From an uncultured Gammaproteobacteria bacterium (lineage in GTDB: Bacteria; Pseudomonadota; Gammaproteobacteria; Pseudomonadales; DT-91): 6,241 nt of DNA. Made by a program: the position numbers and the translations under genes. Under the pieces are notes generated by a model that saw only the letters and a list, made by a program, of their open reading frames with translations, did not search any database and had not been told where the DNA came from. Below, one piece after another: positions 5,659 through 6,241 of the stretch. The stretch's first letter is position 1, and each line of letters opens with the position of its first letter. Location of the stretch: NCBI GenBank assembly GCA_929200485.1, contig CAKMZU010000095.1:4595-10835 (forward strand). Reading direction: 5' to 3'.

Positions 5659-5679
5659 AAACATTCTGGCTTTTTAAAC
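5652..5679. repeat. 9-bp perfect inverted repeat over a -35 element
   Basis: GTTTAAAAA (5652-5660) and TTTTTAAAC (5671-5679) are exact reverse complements with a 10-nt spacer. The left arm covers the candidate -35 hexamer (5653-5658) of the minus-strand gene. The position and symmetry suit a repressor operator, but no regulator is known here. Confidence 0.6.
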
Positions 5680-5710
5680 TAAAGCGAAGTAAAACACAAC
5701 ATTGTACGTG

Positions 5711-5733
5711 AATTAAATTTTAAAAATTTAATT
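5711..5733. repeat. 23-bp all-AT palindrome
   Basis: AATTAAATTTT (5711-5721) and AAAATTTAATT (5723-5733) are perfect reverse complements around a single A. The whole element is A and T only. The motif TGAATTAAA at its left edge (5709-5717) recurs at 5741-5749. It may be a binding site for a nucleoid protein or regulator, or an AT-rich curved segment. Confidence 0.6.
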
Positions 5734-5835
5734 GCTTACCTGAATTAAAATGCAAAAATATTTGTCGAATACAAGCTATTCTCGCTCTCTTTGAATTGAT
5801 GGGTGAGCCTCCAAGCTTTTTATGATCTAGGCATT

Positions 5836-5840
5836 GAGGA
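5836..5840 (+). promoter_or_regulatory. Shine-Dalgarno sequence deciding the SMR gene start
   Basis: GAGGA lies 5 nt before the ATG at 5846. It overlaps an in-frame TTG at 5834, so the ATG is the likely start and the four extra N-terminal residues are not made. Confidence 0.8.
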
Positions 5841-5845
5841 CAGTC

Positions 5846-6175
5846 ATGCAACATTGGATATTTATCATTCTGGCAGGCTTTTTTGAGTGTATCTGGGCTA
5901 TAGGTTTAAAATACACTGAGGGCTTTACTAAACCTATCCCTATTATATGGACGGTTGTATCGGTTATTATCAGTTTTTATCTCATGTCCCTTGCCGTGCA
6001 GAAGATTCCAATGGGTACAGCTTATGCGGTATGGACAGGTATTGGAGCTGTAGGTGTGGCAATTTTTGGTATGCTTTTCCTGGGGGAGTCGCAAGATCTG
6101 GCCAGAGTTTTTTGTATTCTTATGATTGTCTCTGGTATTGTCGGGTTAAAGCTGGTATCTGCGCCGATTGAATAG
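5846..6175 (+). CDS. gdx: SMR-family guanidinium exporter (Gdx/SugE type), 109 aa
   Basis: This is a small multidrug-resistance protein of the inner membrane, four helices acting as an antiparallel dimer. The Gdx/SugE subgroup exports guanidinium in exchange for protons. Hydrophobic segments lie at about residues 4-21, 31-51, 57-79 and 85-104. The proton- and substrate-binding glutamate is Glu14 in helix 1, followed by W-A-I-G-L-K-Y-T-x-G-F. Trp17, Ser43, Tyr60 and Trp63 align with Gdx-Clo W16, S42, Y59 and W62 at a constant offset of one. The A-Y-A-V-W-T-G-I-G-A-V-G signature (59-70) separates this subgroup from EmrE-type drug exporters, which have WSG-V-G-I-V. The length is usual for the family. 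It stands alone, divergent from the 107-aa protein gene, and no partner SMR gene is adjacent. The older name sugE applies to the same gene. Function rests on family evidence; some members also move quaternary ammonium compounds. Confidence 0.93.
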   Translation: MQHWIFIILAGFFECIWAIGLKYTEGFTKPIPIIWTVVSVIISFYLMSLAVQKIPMGTAYAVWTGIGAVGVAIFGMLFLGESQDLARVFCILMIVSGIVGLKLVSAPIE

Positions 6176-6241
6176 GCTAGGAGGGCGTCCGAGAATTGCG
6201 TTCGATGATAAATTTCATAGAAGTGAGATAAATTTTTTGAA

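Larger units (their letters stand above)
5582..5845. other. Divergent AT-rich control region
   Basis: This 264-bp region lies between two divergent genes and is strikingly AT-rich in its middle part. It holds the candidate promoter of the minus-strand gene, two perfect inverted repeats (5652-5679 and 5711-5733) and the leader of the SMR exporter gene. I could not find a convincing promoter for the exporter, nor the two ACGR-loop hairpins of the guanidine-II riboswitch or the hallmark segments of the guanidine-I and -III classes. Confidence 0.6.

Noticed and set aside
5700..5845. Guanidine-II riboswitch suggested by an ACG at 5706-5708
   Set aside because: The motif needs two hairpins with ACGR loops. 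This ACG is followed by T and has no flanking stem, and no second loop is present.
5906..6171. Open frames on both strands within the SMR exporter gene
   Set aside because: They are out-of-frame shadows of a gene whose own frame carries every family signature.
6207..6235. Direct repeat GATAAATTT, 20 bp apart, after the SMR gene
   Set aside because: The 9-bp AT-rich motif is likely to recur by chance, and the window ends before any structure can be judged.

Overview
The window looks like a stretch of gammaproteobacterial chromosome. The GC content is low to moderate (roughly 40-45% by eye), genes lie on both strands, and the protein families (a two-gene beta-oxidation operon, a CspA-type cold-shock protein, a Gdx/SugE-type SMR exporter) are typical of free-living, probably marine, Gammaproteobacteria. 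I cannot name the genus from sequence alone.

Layout. Positions 1-215 hold no gene I can support. At 216-710 on the minus strand lies an unrecognised 164-residue protein with an export signal. A 314-bp spacer (711-1024) follows, carrying a possible 23-codon minus-strand ORF and a strong 10-bp inverted repeat in the leader of the next gene. The main unit is 1025-4426 on the plus strand: a 400-residue thiolase and, 30 bp later, a 722-residue enoyl-CoA hydratase/3-hydroxyacyl-CoA dehydrogenase. Together they supply the last three steps of fatty-acid beta-oxidation (hydration, NAD-linked oxidation, thiolysis). The unit ends in a clear intrinsic terminator at 4448-4471.

After a 331-bp spacer with two further stem-loops comes a 69-residue cold-shock protein (4758-4967) with a nested 3' hairpin and a bidirectional terminator at 5039-5067. 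This terminator also faces the convergent minus-strand gene at 5258-5581, a 107-residue helical protein I do not recognise, which has a plausible sigma-70-like promoter overlapped by an inverted repeat. Divergent from it, 5846-6175 encodes a 109-residue Gdx/SugE-type SMR protein, probably a guanidinium exporter. All the key family residues are present, but I see no guanidine riboswitch upstream.

Nothing here shows a clearly new biological system. The points of most interest are the inverted repeats in the control regions, the exporter apparently lacking the usual riboswitch, two orphan proteins, and a possible very short ORF. There are no tRNA, rRNA, CRISPR or insertion-sequence signals that I can see.
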